DNA of 64,000 nucleotides from the NCBI GenBank assembly GCA_024364735.1, contig JAGFNQ010010054.1, positions 32,344 to 96,343 of the forward strand, written 5' to 3'. Made by a program: the position numbers and the translations under genes. Below, one piece after another: positions 11,372-21,440 of this stretch. Within the stretch, counting starts at the first letter, position 1. Each line of letters begins with the position of its first letter. The DNA comes from Boesenbergia rotunda (taxonomy: Eukaryota; Streptophyta; Magnoliopsida; Zingiberales; Zingiberaceae). A model generated the notes under the pieces. The model saw only the letters and a program-made list of their open reading frames with translations. It searched no databases and was not told the DNA's origin.

Positions 11372-12757
11372 TGTTGGATCGAGAGAAACGATAGAGGGGG
11401 GGTGAATATCGTAAAACGTTCGGATTCGTAAAAGAGAATTAGCAGCGGAAATAATTAAAAACAAAATAACACACGCGAACACCAAGATTTTACTTGGTTC
11501 GGAGTCGCGGTCGGCTCCTACTCCAAGGCCCACGGTCGTTGACCGTTTACTGCGGGCAATTCTATATGCGCAAAAAGTTTACAGAAATAGATTACAAGAT
11601 TAGTACAGTAAACTGAAAGAAAGCCGCTCTTAGTTACCGACGTCCGGAGTAGATCGTATTTTCGAAGCAGAGGGACGTCGTCGGCGCTTGTATCTCGAGT
11701 CGGGAGGTTTCCGGGACAGAGCGCTGGAGCAGAAGAGCGTGAATGTGTTGGAAGAAATTGTTGTTCGAAGCCTTGGGGTCGAGGGCCTTTTTATAGCCCC
11801 TGGGGCGCCCGGAACGTCGGGGGCGCCCCCCCCCCCCACGTGTCATCTGATCCGAGTTCCTCTCGGTCAGCTCTGATCCCTTCAAACTCGGGATCGAGCT
11901 TTGACGGGGGCGCCCGGGACGCTGGGGGCGCTTGGGTTGACTCGATCCGCTGGCTTGAGTTGATCCACTTCGTTAGCTTTAGCTCGGGGTGTCCGGACCA
12001 TCCGGGGCGCTCGGGAGCATGGGGGCGCCCGGGAGCACGGGGGCGCCCCGCCCAGTAAGCTTCCGAAGCACATCTTTGCTTCACTCGTTTTGTATTGACC
12101 TTGGGGGCGCCCGGAACACTGGGGGCGCCCTGCTCAGCCACTTGCCTCTCTCCTTTGGGCATTCTGAGCTGCAGACACACGTTCCTTCGGTCCTGCATCC
12201 AGGGTTAGTCCAAAACAACATAAAGCCATTAAGTATTAGGTTTATACAGCCTCCGCTGTCTTGGTTCTGACTTTGGGTCTCCAAAATGGAGCCCTAGGTC
12301 GAACCGACGCCTACTGTTCCCTCGACAGGGAACGCGTCCTCACCTACTCCTCTCGGGAGAATTTACCTGATGCCAACCGGCTCCTCCGGTTGGACTTTTG
12401 CCCAGCAGTCCTTCGCCAGGTGCCTAGCTGTCCTTCGCCAGGTCTTCAGTACCAAGCTGTCCTTCGCCTAGTACCTAGCAGTCCTTTGCTAGGTCTTTGT
12501 ATCCTGGCATTCCTTCGCCAGGTGCCTAGCAGTCCTTTGCTAGGGCTTTGTATCCTGGCATTCCTTCGCCAGGTGCCTAGCAGTCCTTCGCTAGGGCTTT
12601 GTATCCTGGTATTCCTTCGCCAGGTGCCTAGCAGTCCTTCGCTAGGACTTTTCCTGCACACTTGAGTAACATGTTAGATAAACATTATATCTTAACTTTT
12701 GAGCCCTTTTGCCATTATCAAAATATAGGTTCGACTTGGGTGCTTTCTGCACCAACA
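11372..12757 (-). repeat. 5' LTR of E1 (family A)
   Basis: A 1386-bp LTR whose plus-strand ends are TGTTGGATCG and CACCAACA. On the minus strand, U3 (12757 downward) carries a hairpin array (12645-12316). Next come GGCGCC-rich palindromes (about 12130-11800), a TATA box CTATAAAAAGG (11796-11786), and R/U5. Related family-A LTRs are at 26476-27748, 49776-51255 and 55890-57341. A poly-C run (about 11826-11838) lies among the palindromes. Confidence 0.9.
12316..12645 (-). repeat. Tandem stem-loop array in family-A U3
   Basis: Consecutive short inverted repeats share a near-constant loop. Examples are CCTAGC-AGTCCTTC-GCTAGG and CCTGGC-ATTCCTTC-GCCAGG alternating in a repeat unit of about 56 bp (12480-12645). 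They are preceded by a GTTCCC/GGGAAC stem with loop TCGACA (12317-12334), CTCCTCTCGGGAG, and CCAACCGG-CTCCT-CCGGTTGG. Equivalent arrays occur at 27357-27650, 50705-51155 and 56800-57235. Frames that cross them are translations of the repeat, not genes. Confidence 0.85.
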
Positions 12758-13728
12758 CAAACTGCCATACATATGATTCTCATCCCCTCCACATGCCTAT
12801 TATAAGCTCTCGCTGGAAGGGCCTTAGTCAAAGGATCTGCCAGGTTATCCTCTGATGCAGTCTTGGCGACAACAACTTCTCCTCGCTTTACGATGTCTCG
12901 TATCAAGTGGTACTTGCGCTCTATGTGTTTACATGCCTTATGGGCTCTTGGTTCCTTCGAGTTTGCTACTTCACCACCTGAGCCATACAACTTCTTTGGC
13001 TGCCTCAGAGGCCGCCACATACTCAACTTTCATGGTGGAGTCCGCAACGCATTTCTACTTGATACTCCTCCATACTATGACTCCACCTCCCAAAGTAAAC
13101 ACATACCCCGAGGTAGACTTACTGTTATCCCTATCTGATTGCAAGTCAGAATCCGTGTAACCCATAGGGAGCAGTTGATCTGTCTGGTAAACTAGCATAT
13201 AATCCCTAGTCCTTTTTAGGTACTTTAATATATGCTTTACCGCAGTCCAATGTCCTTGTCCTGGATTACTCTGATATCTGCTAACCATGCCCATGGCAAA
13301 GCAGATATCCGCCCTCATACATAACATAGCATACATGAGACTTCTTACAGCCGAAGCATAAGGAACCGCTTTCATCTCCTCTATCTCCTTTGATATTTTA
13401 GGACACATCTCTTTAGATAAAGGTACTCTATGCCGAAAAGGTAGAAAACCTTTATTGGAGTTTTGCATTCTAAAACGAACTAGGATAGTGTCAATGTATG
13501 AAGCTTGAGATAGGTACAACATCCTTTTCTTGCAATCCCTTATAATTTTGATCCCAAGGATGTGTCCAGCTTCTCCCAAGTCCTTCATATCAAACTGTTT
13601 GGACAACCATACCCTTACGTCTGACAACACTTTGACATTGTTGCCAATGAGCAAAATGTCATCTACGTATAGTACAAGAAATACCACTACGTTGTCGTCA
13701 CATCTCTTGTATACACAAGACTCATTCG
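12758..13728 (-). pseudogene. E2: copia family-B RT/RNase H fragment
   Basis: The 210-codon open piece at 13687-13055 starts within the RT palm at the catalytic YVDDILLIGNN. It continues through LGIKIIRD and SLMYAMLCMR to the RNase H start (GYTDSDLQSDRDNSKSTSGY). A second piece (13026-12758) holds the RNase H end (EPRAHKACKHIERKYHLIRD ... LADPLTKALPARAYNRHVEG). Both match E8 (35350-36160 and 38053-38254), so this is family B, whose LTR is the solo LTR at 5662. The fragment is cut on the left by the E1 LTR and on the right by the E3 LTR at 13729. Confidence 0.88.
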
Positions 13729-14670
13729 TGATGGATCGTCTAGGCGTGCTAGAGGGGGGGTGAATAACACTTTTTCGTTCGTTTCTCTACAAAGTCGTTA
13801 GCGCAGCGGAAATAATATGCAAATGAAAAGATTAACAATGCTAACAACCAACCGTTTACTTGGTATCCACCTAGATGGGTGACTAATCCAAGGATCCACG
13901 CCATACACCAGTTCCACTATGAAAAATTTTCCTTCAGGTGGAGAAACCTTTACACTGGTGATCTTTCTCTTTTTAGAATATAGTAGAATACAAGAGAGGA
14001 AGTAGAAAACACTCTTCAGACGAGCATCACTTTGACACTGTACGAAACCGTTCTGCTTACGTGCAAAAAGGTGCTCCTTTTATAGGCGAACAGGACAAAC
14101 TCGCAGTCTGTCTAGCCCCGCACCAGTCGACTGCCCCAAGGGCAGTCGACTGGTCTAGAATTAAATGCTATCCAACGGCTAGTTTTCGGGGTATATCAGT
14201 CGACTGCCCCAAGGGCATTCGACTGGTCCGAGGCCGAAAACTCTCTGTGAGTTTTAACAGTCGACTGGTCCGTGGGGCAGTCGACTGCCCTGCCTCTCAG
14301 TTTAGTCCCAAGCTTAGTTCCAGCCACTCCGGACCTTCTCCTTCACATATGCCTTCAGGTCTGCTCCCTTGGCTTGCCTCTTGAAGTCCTCTTCCTCTGG
14401 CTATCGTCCCTCAGATGCACACGCAAGCCTTCCCTTGGCTTGCCTCCATGCCACCCTTCACGTGTGCCCTTGAAGTCTACTTCCCGGCTTGCCCTTGGAG
14501 CTCTCCTCCCTCGGCTCTCATCCCTCGGATATGTCCACCATGTGTGATTCTCCAAGTCCTGCAAACTCAATCACACATATCAAATACAACATAACACTCT
14601 AACCTTAAACATATTCACACACACACATCAAAACCATGATCTTCCAATCATTTATGGGCCGATTGCCTCA
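13729..14670 (-). repeat. 3' LTR of E3 (family C)
   Basis: 942 bp with plus-strand ends TGATGGATCG and GATTGCCTCA. Several copies of the palindrome CAGTCGACTG (about 14122-14290) lie immediately upstream, on the minus strand, of the TATA box TATAAAAGG (14084-14076). The 5' LTR at 18906-19820 is the partner. Confidence 0.92.
14076..14084 (-). promoter_or_regulatory. TATA box of the E3 3' LTR
   Basis: The minus strand reads CCTATAAAAGGAG. The equivalent in the 5' LTR is at 19253-19261, which would drive the element's own transcript. The palindrome cluster lies directly upstream in both. Confidence 0.75.
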
Positions 14671-15632
14671 ATAATCTCCCCCTTTTTGATGTGTGACAAT
14701 ATGTTTAAGTTTAGAGATAAATAACAGTCACAATAACAATAGCAATAGATAGCAATTGAAAAAGCATAAGACATAGTAACCCTAAGAGGTAACCTCCCCC
14801 TTAATCCATGTCTTCTCCCCATTTTTAATTCTAATCATAATCCAAGTTAAGTTTCCACTTAACACTAAACATTATTAAAAATGTAAGACATATTAAAACC
14901 TAAGAGGTAATCTCCCCCTTAATCCATGTCTTCTCCCCATTTTTAATCATTCAAGGTCTAATTGAGAAAGAAAACCTTAAACCATCCATTGCAAGTTAAA
15001 ATTCTAACTTAAACCACCCATTCTCCCCCTTTGACACCATCAAAATGATTGCCCAAGCAACCCAACCCTATGACATCAAATGAAAGAAAGTTGGATTTCT
15101 GAAAGAAAGTTTCAGAATCTGAAACCAAGCGTGCCAGTCGACTGTCCATGGGGCAGTCGACTGATACACTATCAGTCTAAATTTTCAGCTTTTCTGTCTA
15201 ATTCAGAAACTTCCAGAAAATTTCAAAAATTATAAAATTTTACATACATGTTTGAAATGATATCCTCTATCTAGGAAAAATATTAGTCCATATAAAATTT
15301 CAAACAAGCATGACTTTTGATAAAAATCCAAAATCTTTGAAAACTACTACATTTTGTACCAAACTTACAATCCAATTTTGCAATTATATAACTTTCAAAA
15401 GCATGACAAATTATATAAAGCATAAAATAGTTTTCAAAGGTTTAAAATGTCCAACTATGATCTTTGGGCAAAGTATCCATTGATTAAACACTTGCCTTCC
15501 CCATAGTTGGTCTATTTTTCATATGTTGATACTTCTAATGGTTCAACAATATGCCACAAGCACAAGTGAGCCAAATGTATCACCCTAATGGATCAAGCAC
15601 CCTTTTCCAAAGCTAATATCTCCAGGTTCATC
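14671..15632 (-). other. E3 post-pol region with repeated polypurine tracts
   Basis: No envelope-like or other frame was found. The polypurine tract proper (14674-14687, minus AAAAAGGGGGAGAT) abuts the LTR. Further AGGGGGAG-type tracts occur at about 14795, 14912 and 15021. The segment ending in CTCCCCCTTAATCCATG is duplicated (about 14768-14840 and 14881-14950). Two CAGTCGACTG palindromes lie near 15134-15164, followed by AT-rich DNA that is related to 22080-22310 near E4. Multiple polypurine tracts are a known Sirevirus feature. Confidence 0.75.
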
Positions 15633-17359
15633 CTATATTTCCACAAAACACATTCTAAGGCTTCTTCTTAAGGATGTAAACTCCGATTCGGGAAGAGGCT
15701 TGGTAAAGATATCGGCTAGGTTCGACTTTGATTCAACATAGTGTAGTTCTATGTCTCCCCTTGCCACATGGTCTCTAATGAAGTGATGTTTCACTTCAAT
15801 GTGTTTTGTCCTAGAGTGGTGAACCAGATTTTTGGTTAAGTTGATTGTACTTACATTATCACACAAGACTTTGACCTTGGTGTAATGTAACTCATAATCC
15901 TCTAAGGTGTGCATGATCCAAAGGAGTTGGGAAACACACCCACCCATTGCCACATATTCCGCCTCCGTTGGTGATAGGGAAACGCATGGTTGTTTCCTAC
16001 TACTCCAACTAACTAAAGAGGACCCAAGGAATTGACACCCTCCACTTGTGCTCTTCCTATTTAGCTTACAACCCGTATAGTCCAAGTCGGTGTATCCAAT
16101 TAAATCAACACTAGGGGTTCTAGGATACCAAAGTCCGACATTGAGGGTACCTTTGACATACCTTAAGATCCTCTTGACTACAACCAAATGGGACTCTTTG
16201 GCACAAGATTGGTACCTTGCACACATACCTACCGCAAAAAGTATATCGGGTCTACTAGCAGTTAGGTATAGGAGACTACCAATCATGCTTCTATATTGCT
16301 TAGAGTCTATCATTTTCCCTTCAAGGTCACTATCCATTTTCACATTGGTTCCTATGGGTGTAGATGCTACCTTAGCATTTTCTAGGCCAAATTTCTTTAA
16401 CATTTCCTTAGCATATTTGGTTTGAAAGATATGTGTACCTTCATTAGTTTGTTTAACTTGAAGACCTAAAAAGAAGGTTAGCTCTCCTACAAGACTCATC
16501 TCAAATTCATCTTCCATACACTTGATGAATTCTTGTAGGAAGTCATTATTTGTTGACCCAAAGATGATATCGTCTACATAGGCTTGGGCAATAAATATGT
16601 CCTTGTCCTTAGATTTTAGGAACAAAGTAGGGTCAATTGTTCCTCTCCTAAACCCCTTAGATACTAGAAATGAAGAAAGCCTTTCATACCAAGCCCGGGG
16701 AGCTTGTTTCAATCCATATAAGGTTTTTCTTAATTTGTAAACGCGTCTTGGATAGTTAGGGTCCTCAAACTTGGGGGGTTGTTGTACATAGACCTCCTCC
16801 TGATCCCATTAAGGAATGCCGACTTCACATCCATTTGGTGAAGTGTGAAACCCATGTGAGCGGCATAGGCTGGTAGGATTCTAATAGATTCTAACCTAGC
16901 TACGGGGGCATAGGTCTCATCATAATCTAATCCCTCAACTTGGTTAAACCCCCTAGCTACCAATCTAGCCTTGTTCCTAGTGATTTTGCCTTGGTCATCT
17001 AGTTTGTTTCTAAAGACCCATCTTGTGGTGACAATGGTGCAATCATTGAGCCTAGGAACTAACTCCCAAACTTCACTCCTCTCAAATTGATTTAGCTCTT
17101 CTTGCATGGATAAAACCCAATCAACATCTCCTAATGCTTCATCAATGGATTTGGGTTCTAATTGAGAGATTAGAGCTATTTGACTAGTTTGATCCCTAAA
17201 ATAGGACCTAGTCCTTACTCCTTGAGTTATATCACCCATTATTTGGTCAATAGGGTGATCGTGGTGATGTCTCAAGGGCCTAGAGGTTGTAGGTTCATTT
17301 ACTCCTTCTTCCTCATCCTCTAGAGTACTTCTTACTCCCCCTTGATCATTGCCCTCCAA
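15633..17359 (-). pseudogene. E3 Pol C-terminal half: reverse transcriptase and RNase H
   Basis: Copies RNA into DNA and removes the RNA strand. The N-terminal piece (17359-16730) has the linker, EALGDVDWVLSMQEELNQFE, WVFRNKLDDQGKITRNKARL, DYDETYAPVARLESIR and QMDVKSAFLNG. It then shifts frame (near 16800) into NGIRRRSMYNN where an EEVY-type sequence is expected. The 359-codon piece (16712-15633) resumes at KQAPRAWYERLSSFL, with catalytic YVDDIIFGST, SLLYLTASRPDILFAVG, then RNase H with GYTDLDYTGC, PTEAEYVAMG and ADIFTKPLP. The breaks are few, so inactivation looks fairly recent. This is a Sirevirus-type RT. Confidence 0.9.
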
Positions 17360-17389
17360 ATGTAGGTCTTGGATTCTTTGGGCAAGGGG

Positions 17390-18760
17390 TTAGACCTCTT
17401 CTATATCCTTATCAATTGAGGCTTTTCTAGGGTAGGTACTAGTTGTTTCATCAAACTTAACATTTGAGGACTCCTCAATCACTTTTGTCCTCTTGTTGTA
17501 AACTCTATAGCCCCTACTAGTTAATGAGTACCCTACTAGAATTCCTTCATCGGCTTTTGACTCAAACTTCCTTAGGTCATCTTTGGTATTTAAGATGTAG
17601 ACTTTACATCCAAAGACCTTAAAGTAATGGACTTGTGGTACTCTCCCATTCCATAATTCAAATGATGTTTTTCCTAGAAACCTATGTACCAAAACCCGAT
17701 TTTGAATATAGCAAGCGATGTTAACCGCTTCGACCCAAAAGTAGTTAGGGAGAGAATATGCATTAAGCATAGTCCTAATAGCTTCTTGTAGGGCTCGGTT
17801 TCTCCTCTCAACTACTCCATTTTGTTGAGGAGTCCTTGGGCATGAAAATTCATGCTTGTATCCATTTTCAACACAAAATTATGTGAAACTTGCATTTTGG
17901 AACTCCCCACCGTAGTCACTCCTAATTCGATTTATTTTGATATGTTTTTCGTTTTCTACCCTTTTACTAAATCCTATAAAAATCTCTAGGGTATCATCCT
18001 TATGTTTCAAAAAGTAAACCCATGTAAACCTAGAAAAATCATCTACTATGACTAGACAATATTTACTCCCTACAAGTGAGGGAGTACTATGACAATCAAA
18101 TAGATCATCTATATGTAAAAGTTCTAATGGTAAAGAAGTAGTGGTTAGGGTTTTACCTTTGTGTGATGATTTTGATTGCTTACCCTCTTGGCATGCATCA
18201 CACAATTTGGTCTTCTTATATTTGATCATTGGTAGCCCCTTCACCAACTTTTCCTTGGCCACTCTTGCAATGCTTCTCATGTTGACATGTCCAAGCCTCC
18301 GGTGCCACAACCATCCTTCTTCTTTTTTAGACATGAAACACTTAGTAACATTGTTAGTAGCATAAGCAAGATCAAGATAATATAAATTTGCTTCTCTAAG
18401 CCCTTCTAACACGACATTATTTGATTCATTATGCTTAATTATGCACTTCTTAGCATGAAATTCGACCCTAAACCCGGCATCACATAATTGACTTACGCTA
18501 AGTAAATTGAACTTCATATCTTTAATTAGGAGTACCTTATGTATAGAAATCATGGGAGATACCTCAATAGTGCCCCTACCAATAATCCTCAATTTTCCAC
18601 TATTTCCAAAAGAGATCGTCCCTTCTCTTAAGTAGCTAATAGTAGTGAACTTGCTCACATCTCCGGTCATGTGTCTTGAGCATCCACTATCTACTATCCA
18701 CGTAGTTGAGGCCTCCTTCACCTTTACCTATACAACATGAAAAACATATTCTTTTGGTAC
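17390..18760 (-). pseudogene. E3 Pol N-terminal half: protease and integrase
   Basis: The 280-codon piece (18721-17879) begins at the protease motif TTWIVDSGCSRHMTGD. It has the GAG-pre-integrase LWHRRLGHVNM ... CDACQEGKQ, and the integrase LLHIDDLFDCHS and RIRSDYGGEFQNASF, then a frame break. Homology continues between the frames (17879-17771) with the PRTPQQNG...E block. The 126-codon piece (17770-17390) carries LPNYFWVEAVNIACYIQNRV and the C-terminal FESKADEGILVGYS. Relative to normal Sireviruses, the sequence upstream of the protease is almost absent (see the gag stub). Confidence 0.88.
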
Positions 18761-18890
18761 CCAAATCGCATCTTACCTTTCCACTACACAAAGTCATTCC
18801 CGTCGAAGAAGGGTGGTCGTGCAGGGAGTATCCCTCTTGAAACACTATTATACTTGCTCCGGTTAACGGTGAGTTCTTCCGAAACGAATC
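18761..18890 (-). pseudogene. E3 gag stub
   Basis: Between the primer site and protease only about 130 bp remain. A minus-strand frame reads RPPFFDGNDFV, a stop, then WKGKMR, the first ~20 residues of Sirevirus Gag. It jumps straight to WVPKEYVF, the Trp-rich end of the Gag extension, followed by the protease. Capsid, zinc knuckle and coiled coil are missing. This reads as a single internal deletion of more than 1 kb, judged against E1. Confidence 0.82.
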
Positions 18891-18904
18891 GGCTCTGATA
18901 CCCA
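18891..18904 (-). other. Primer binding site of E3
   Basis: The minus strand reads TGGGTATCAGAGCC one base inside the 5' LTR. It is the initiator tRNA-Met type site with one extra G relative to TGGTATCAGAGC. Confidence 0.85.
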
Positions 18905-18905
18905 T

Positions 18906-19820
18906 TGATGGATCGATGTGGCGTGCTAGGGGGGGTGAATAGCACTTTTTCGGTCGTTTCTCTACAAGTTTATTAGCGCAGCGAAAACAATAATATGTAA
19001 AGGAAAATAAGAACAATGCTAACAACGAAAGTTTACTTGGTATCCACCCAGATAGGTGACTAATTCAAGGATCCACGCCGTACACCACTTCTACTATGAA
19101 AAATCTCCTTCAGGTGGAGAAACCTTTATAGTGGTGATCTTCCTCTTTTACAGAATGTAGTAGAATAAGAGAGAGGAAGTAGAGAACACTTTTCAGATGA
19201 GTAGCACTTCGTTATCGTACGGAACCATACCGCCCACGTGCAAAAAGGTCCTCCTTTTATAGGAGAACATGACAAACTCGCAGTCTGTCAGGCCCGACAC
19301 CAGTTGACTGCCCAGCCTAACATTAATTGCTAGCCAACGGCTAGTTTTTGGGGTGTTACCAGTCGACTGCCTCTGGTCCAGTCGACTGGTAGAAGGCTGA
19401 AAACCTTCTCTGAGTTTTGGCAGTCGACTGCCCTCTGGCCAGTCGACTGCCCTGCCTCCCAACTCAGTTTTAGCCACTCTGAACCTTCTCCTTCACGTGT
19501 GCCTTCAAGTCCACTCTCTTGGCTCGCCCCTCGAAGTCATCTTCCTTTGACTCTCATCCCTTGGATGTGCACACAAGCCTTCCCTTGGCTTGCCTTCATG
19601 CCACCCTTCATGTGTCCCCTTGAAGTCCACTTCTCGGCTTGCCCTTGGAGTCCTCCTCCCTCGGCTCTGGTCCCTCGGATTTGTTCACCATGTGTGATCC
19701 TCCAAGTCCTGCAAACTCAATCACACACATCAAATATAACATAACACTCTAACCTTAATCATATTCACACACACACATCAAAACCATGATCTTCCAATTA
19801 TTTAAGGGTCGATTGCCTCA
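18906..19820 (-). repeat. 5' LTR of E3 (family C)
   Basis: 915 bp, with the same ends and layout as 13729-14670. CAGTCGACTG palindromes lie at about 19362-19450, and one half-mutated copy (CAGTTGACTG) is near 19302. The TATA box is at 19261-19253. Differences from the 3' LTR include small indels, so the element is not brand new. Confidence 0.92.
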
Positions 19821-20027
19821 ACAGTACACACTCCAACGATTATCACTAGTATAAATTGTTAAATCCGACACTTTTGATGCGATCCAAAAATTTTTTCGAA
19901 AATGTTGTCGAAGAAGATTTAGGGTTTGAGAGATCCAAACTAAAATTAGCGGGTTAAACTATTTAAAACATAAATTATGAGGAGCTAAATGGTTAAAAAT
20001 CGAAAATTAAGGGTTTGATTTGGATTG

Positions 20028-20037
20028 TTTATATACA
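20028..20037 (+). promoter_or_regulatory. Putative host TATA box
   Basis: TTTATATACA lies about 30 bp upstream of a plausible start near 20060. It is followed by a pyrimidine-rich, GC-elevated exon-like block, as in many plant 5' leaders. Confidence 0.45.
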
Positions 20038-20059
20038 AGGGGCTTAAATGCAAAAGGCC

Positions 20060-20281
20060 ATGGATTAAAATCCCCTTTTCGGCTGCTTCTTCACCGAGCC
20101 AAGTTCGCGAAGCCCTCTTTGGTTCTTCCTCTTCGATCTGCGTCGTGCCCTACCTCGCCGACGACTTGTGGAGGTCGCTGGGCTTTCTCACTTCTTTCGA
20201 TCTCAGAACACTTGGTACTTGGCCGGGTGATCTTGGGGCGGCAGGATACGAGCGGAAGAGGAGCTTGGTGGCTGCGATCAG
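20060..20281 (+). other. Putative noncoding first exon of a host gene
   Basis: GC-elevated block ending CAG|GTAAGA. The start is inferred from the TATA position. No conserved coding sequence was recognised. Confidence 0.4.
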
Positions 20282-21440
20282 GTAAGAGCGGCTTTATTCT
20301 ATGTTGGAATTGATGGAACTAGGCTAATCTTTGCGGGAAGGGTTTTGATCGGTTGTTGCGATGGAGTACGATCGGATTTGGTTGTGGATTGAGTTTTTCA
20401 GCTTAAATTTTTGAATCTTGAGATGTTGCCGTGAATTTTTGCTGGCTTGGTCTTTATGGTGGAGTAGGTTTTTCGAATCCATATGTTTTCGTTAGCAAAC
20501 AGATTGTATGATTCCAGGATGTTAAGTTATGCTTAGTGCGGTTTCGATTTTGGGATGAGGTGGAGGTGGTAATTAATTCTGATGAATGTTTTGTTCTATG
20601 AACTTTCTAGCTAGAGCTCGTGATCGAATTTTAGATGTGTAGATTTGTTCTTCTCATGTTTTTTTGAAACCTATGTTAGCCTCTCTAGAATTTAGTTGTC
20701 GTTTGCTATATCTGCGGATTTTTGTGTGTTTTTGCCATAAATATGGATGAGTTGGTATTCCAGATTAAATTATAGCTCTTGGAGTTGAATCTATGATAGA
20801 ATAGGTTTTTAGATGTGTTTTCTGTGAGCTTATGATCTTACAAGAAGGCTGCTTGGGTTATGTTCGATGGAGTTTTGAGTTGGGAGGTTGGATTTTCAAG
20901 TTGCTATGAGCTTCCAAATTTATGTGCCTTGTTTTAGAGTTGTTTGGTGTGGTTCTTCCGCAATTGTATCCAGAGCGTAATCTGTGGAGTAGATTCTGTT
21001 TAATAGGGATACTTTAATATGTTTTGATTTGGTTTCCTCCTCTTTGTCGTGAGTTCATCATGGAATCCAGGCTAAACAGTGTTTGACCATGTTGTGTGGG
21101 CCATGTGATACCATAAAGGTGGTGTTTAAAAAAATAGGAAGGTGACCATTTGATCTTAGCTTGGATTAAATATTGATGCTTCGTTTGATCTTTGTTTTGG
21201 GAGAGTTGCCTTGAGCATTCATTAGGTTGATGGGGTGTTTTGTTAAGAGCTCCAAGAAGAAGGAAAAGTAAATTACCTATTGGTCTTGATTAAGTTAAGA
21301 GTTAGCTATTAACTTAGGATGATTCTGAGTTAAAATTGACTCATATACCTCGTTCTGGGCATCAGTAGATGTATGATTGACATAGAATTCCTTACATAAG
21401 TCAAAATTGATAAAGTGCGACAATAGACCACTTATTCTAA

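Larger units (their letters stand above)
7617..12757 (-). mobile_element. Sirevirus-type copia element E1 (family A), 3'-truncated
   Basis: On the minus strand the order is 5' LTR (12757-11372), primer site (11369-11358), gag (11159-9508), noncoding spacer (9507-8871), and protease-integrase (8870-7617). The element then stops abruptly at about 7617 inside the integrase C-terminal region, with no RT, RNase H or 3' LTR. Its 5' LTR directly abuts the E2 RNase H relic at 12758, so it inserted into, or was joined to, that older copia. With the 3' end gone, no TSD can be tested. The long coiled-coil Gag extension and the DSGCSRHMTG protease motif place it in the Sirevirus (SIRE/Maximus) lineage. 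Confidence 0.88.
13729..19820 (-). mobile_element. Sirevirus-type copia element E3 (family C), gag deleted
   Basis: Complete LTR-to-LTR element of 6092 bp on the minus strand: 5' LTR 19820-18906, primer site 18904-18891, a gag stub, protease-integrase-RT-RNase H (about 18760-15633), a post-pol noncoding region, polypurine tract (14687-14674) and 3' LTR (14670-13729). The flanking 5-mers are ATTCG (13724-13728) and ACAGT (19821-19825), so there is no TSD. The left flank is copia E2 and the right flank is host-like DNA, so the element has been joined to at least one foreign flank since insertion, or arose by recombination between two copies. Confidence 0.92.
19821..21440 (+). other. Host-like DNA: putative promoter, exon 1 and intron of an unknown gene
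   Basis: This is the only stretch of the window without transposon signatures. AT-rich upstream DNA leads to a TATA box (20028-20037). A GC-richer exon-like block of about 220 bp ends in a strong splice donor CAG|GTAAGA at 20281/20282. More than 1 kb of T-rich, intron-like DNA follows. Frames inside the block (86-97 codons) match nothing I recognise and start upstream of or at the TATA box, so the block is probably 5' untranslated. Downstream exons are not present before repeats resume near 21440-22000. Inference from sequence texture only. Confidence 0.45.

Noticed and set aside
12400..12650. Possible CRISPR-like array (regular repeats of about 56 bp)
   Set aside because: The units are contiguous hairpins without unique spacers, inside a plant LTR; no cas genes, and not a prokaryotic sequence.
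12261..12665. Frame with Leu/Pro-rich repeats (LRQVPSSP...), also at 50972-51190 and 57058-57276
   Set aside because: It is the translation of the U3 stem-loop array. The same array gives a repeat protein in the opposite strand too, and sits in LTRs upstream of the promoter.
14671..15632. Envelope-like gene after pol in E3
   Set aside because: Some Sireviruses carry one, but no frame, signal peptide or membrane segment is visible here.
18687..19025. 112-codon minus-strand frame as a gene
   Set aside because: It runs from the LTR through the primer site into the gag stub in the wrong phase; the real Gag phase carries RPPFFDGNDF.
20025..20285. 86-codon frame in the host-like exon as a protein
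   Set aside because: It starts upstream of or at the TATA box, so it would not be on the transcript, and matches no family I recognise.
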